Below are positions 61,129-64,000 of a stretch of 64,000 nt of DNA, one piece after another. Both the position numbers and the translations under genes were made by a program. Numbering within the stretch: position 1 is the first letter of the stretch; the number at the start of each line of letters is the position of its first letter. The stretch is taken from NCBI GenBank assembly GCA_028819255.1, contig JAPPMB010000114.1, positions 126,998 through 190,997 on the forward strand. The letters are read 5' to 3'. The notes below the pieces were generated by a model. It was not told the DNA's origin, did no database searches, and worked only from the letters and a program-made list of their open reading frames with translations. This DNA is from Bryobacterales bacterium (GTDB lineage: Bacteria; Acidobacteriota; Terriglobia; Bryobacterales; UBA6623).

Positions 61129-62256
61129 CTAGCTCGCCATCATCTCGTCCCAGGTGACCTCGGTTCTGCGGTCGATCGCCATCTGGCCGAGCAGGGCCGT
61201 CAGCGTGCTCTCCGCGCCGCGAACTCCGGTGTTGTCCGGCTTGTCCTCGAGGATCCGGCCGAAGAACTCCTCAAGGGCGTCGATCGTGATGTCGTGCGGA
61301 GAACGCTCCTCGACGATGTCGTTCCGGCCCCGGTAGTGCTTCCAGTAGCCTCGCGCCGTCTCGACCACTCCGTCCTGGCAGAAGTAGCGCTCGTAGACCT
61401 CCCTGTAGAACGACGGCGACAGGTAGGAGCCCACCAGGTTGCCCTGGACGTTGCCGGGATAGTCGTAAGTCACGTTCAAGTGGTCCAGCAGGTCTCCGGC
61501 CTTCATCACGGACCGGCCCCCGGTGCCGATCGCCTTGACGGGATGCGCGCCCACGAACCAGTTCATCGCGTCGATGTTGTGGCAGAACGTCTCGGTGATG
61601 ATCTCCCCGTACGTCGCGCGCCACAGCTTCCACTGGGAAAGCCTCTCCCGCTCGTTGTCCGGCGGCGGCAGGACCGGCTCGCTGCCTGTCATTCCGCTCT
61701 TGAGGAAGTGCGAGTGGACAAGGTTGATCCTGCCCACCTCGCCCGAGTCGACCAGCTTCTTTGCGGCGTGGTAGACGTCCCCGTGCCGTTGCTGGTAGCC
61801 GAACGTGATGTTGAGGTGGCGCGGGGCGGCGTCCGCGAGGCGCATCACCTTCTTGGCGCCGGCGATGTCGGCGGCGGCCGGCTTCTCGATGTAGATGTGC
61901 TTTCCCGCCCGGATCGCCGCCTCGAAGTGATCGGGATGCAGGTAGACGGGAGTTGCGATGATCACCGCGTCCACATCGCTCTCCAGGACCTCGCGCATGT
62001 CCCTGGTGAGCTTGACGCCATCCAGTGAGACCTTCTCCCTCGCTCGCTCGACCGACGCGTCCGAGATTTCGGCAGCCGAGACGAGCCGCGCCTGCGGCAG
62101 CCCTGACAGATGCCGTGCGTGGCTGCTTCCGCGGCCGCCAAGCCCGATGATGCCGACCGTGACCGCGGAATTCGCCGCGCTTCCGGCCGCTGCGGAAAAC
62201 GGAACGATGGCTGCCGAGCGAATCAGGCCTCGCCGGGTGAGTCTTTTTGCCTTCAT
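61129..62256 (-). CDS. Tat-exported Gfo/Idh/MocA-family oxidoreductase (second copy type)
   Basis: The 375-residue protein has a twin-arginine leader (RLTRRGLIRSAAIVPFSAAA) and the Gfo/Idh fold: VTVGIIGLGGRGSSHARHL near 33, the EKP segment HIYIEKPAAADIAGAKKVM near 123, and HNIDAMNWFVGAHPVKAIG near 240 in the C-terminal domain. GGAGGAG lies 8 bases before the ATG and TATACT on the minus strand (62283-62278) is a likely -10. It differs from the first Gfo/Idh protein in the leader and middle segments, so they are paralogues of different subgroups. The substrate is probably a sugar. Confidence 0.9.
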   Translation of the reverse strand: MKAKRLTRRGLIRSAAIVPFSAAAGSAANSAVTVGIIGLGGRGSSHARHLSGLPQARLVSAAEISDASVERAREKVSLDGVKLTRDMREVLESDVDAVIIATPVYLHPDHFEAAIRAGKHIYIEKPAAADIAGAKKVMRLADAAPRHLNITFGYQQRHGDVYHAAKKLVDSGEVGRINLVHSHFLKSGMTGSEPVLPPPDNERERLSQWKLWRATYGEIITETFCHNIDAMNWFVGAHPVKAIGTGGRSVMKAGDLLDHLNVTYDYPGNVQGNLVGSYLSPSFYREVYERYFCQDGVVETARGYWKHYRGRNDIVEERSPHDITIDALEEFFGRILEDKPDNTGVRGAESTLTALLGQMAIDRRTEVTWDEMMAS

Positions 62257-62383
62257 GGGGTCGCTCCTCCGGTCCCGAGTATACCCCCGGAATCCGGCCT
62301 CCGAGAGCGCGAAGTGGGATCCGCGCGCCTCTGGTATGCTTGGCATTCGGACCCCTGTTCTGGTGGGCGGCGAGGAGGCGGAT

Positions 62384-63676
<1,293 letters not shown>

Positions 63677-64000
63677 TCCGGGCCTGTTCCTTCACCCGCC
63701 CGGTCCGGCGATGCCGGTCCCCGGCTGGCCGGAATTCCCGCCTCTGTCAGCTTGGGATCGGGAATGCGCCCGGCTCCAGCCGGTCTCCCAGCCGCCCCGT
63801 CGACGGATCAAGTTCCTTCGCGAGCGGCTTCCGGCCCGCAGCACACCGGTCTCCTGCGAGGAGCCTTGGACGGGAGCTGCCGGGTGGAGGCGGCTCCGAG
63901 GGCTGGGTCCCTGTCCGACGCGGCAGCCGCACTCGGCTGCAGGCGCCCGGCGCATCTGCCGGCGAGACGGTCGACATCAGCGGTGGCGGAATCGGGGCAG
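63677..64000. other. 324-base end region without a recognisable gene
   Basis: After the citrate synthase stop no convincing gene is seen up to the window edge. One minus-strand frame is open from 63747 through the edge (its tail reads KELDPSTGRLGD and GAFPIPS) and could be the 3' end of a gene that starts outside the window, but no family was recognised and the residues nearer the edge are low-complexity. Confidence 0.4.

Noticed and set aside
63692..63977. Minus-strand frames at the right edge
   Set aside because: They are possibly the end of a gene outside the window, but too short and low in complexity to support a call.

Overview
The window is GC-rich, densely coded bacterial chromosome that most likely comes from an Acidobacteriota member. 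The evidence is a VWFA-related protein of the acidobacterial type, a large Oar-like TonB-dependent receptor with an N-terminal carboxypeptidase-regulatory domain, a DUF1549/DUF1553 plus DUF1501 pair, several Tat-exported sulfatases and Gfo/Idh/MocA oxidoreductases, and a DUF3500 protein. The assignment comes from gene content only. No rRNA, tRNA, CRISPR array or transposase was recognised.

Layout. Bases 188-8109 form a protocatechuate (beta-ketoadipate) locus. The leftward genes pcaD-pcaC-pcaH-pcaG-pcaB, with a hypothetical gene downstream, diverge from a rightward marR - cytochrome P450 - DUF3311 - sodium:solute symporter operon, and an Oar-like TonB receptor follows. Bases 11.7-15.8 kb hold an FmdB zinc ribbon, a large ACP-FAAL-acyltransferase-like fusion and a MOSC protein. 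Bases 15.8-23.4 kb hold two sulfatases, a YmdB-type phosphodiesterase, TtcA, a Na/Pi cotransporter and a Gfo/Idh oxidoreductase. Bases 23.5-26.1 kb are a visibly less GC-rich patch with a small protein, an EEP-fold nuclease and a SprT-like metalloprotease with duplicated KOW-like repeats. It looks horizontally acquired.

Bases 26.4-35.3 kb carry a P1-family (S58) peptidase, a LarA-like DUF2088 protein, a polyprenyl diphosphate synthase, an enoyl-CoA hydratase, the DUF1501/DUF1553 pair and an exported FAM173-like methyltransferase. Bases 35.4-50 kb are mostly housekeeping: topA-tsaB, metX, an animal-type transketolase, addA/addB, a LolD-like ATPase and glgC. Bases 50-64 kb hold an atypical receiver-like protein, mqnD (futalosine menaquinone pathway), a HEAT-repeat protein, an SdsA-like metallo-beta-lactamase hydrolase, a moeA-moaC-VWFA operon, a DUF3500 protein, a large alpha/beta hydrolase, a second Gfo/Idh protein and citrate synthase.

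Together the genes suggest an aerobic, menaquinone-using heterotroph. It would degrade aromatic acids to the TCA cycle, desulfate and deacylate polymers outside the cytoplasm, make molybdenum cofactor and store glycogen. Three points stand out: the fusion whose acyltransferase domain has lost its catalytic motifs, the low-GC nuclease/SprT patch, and the repeated placement of -10-like hexamers only 5-15 bases before start codons, which suggests many leaderless or nearly leaderless transcripts.
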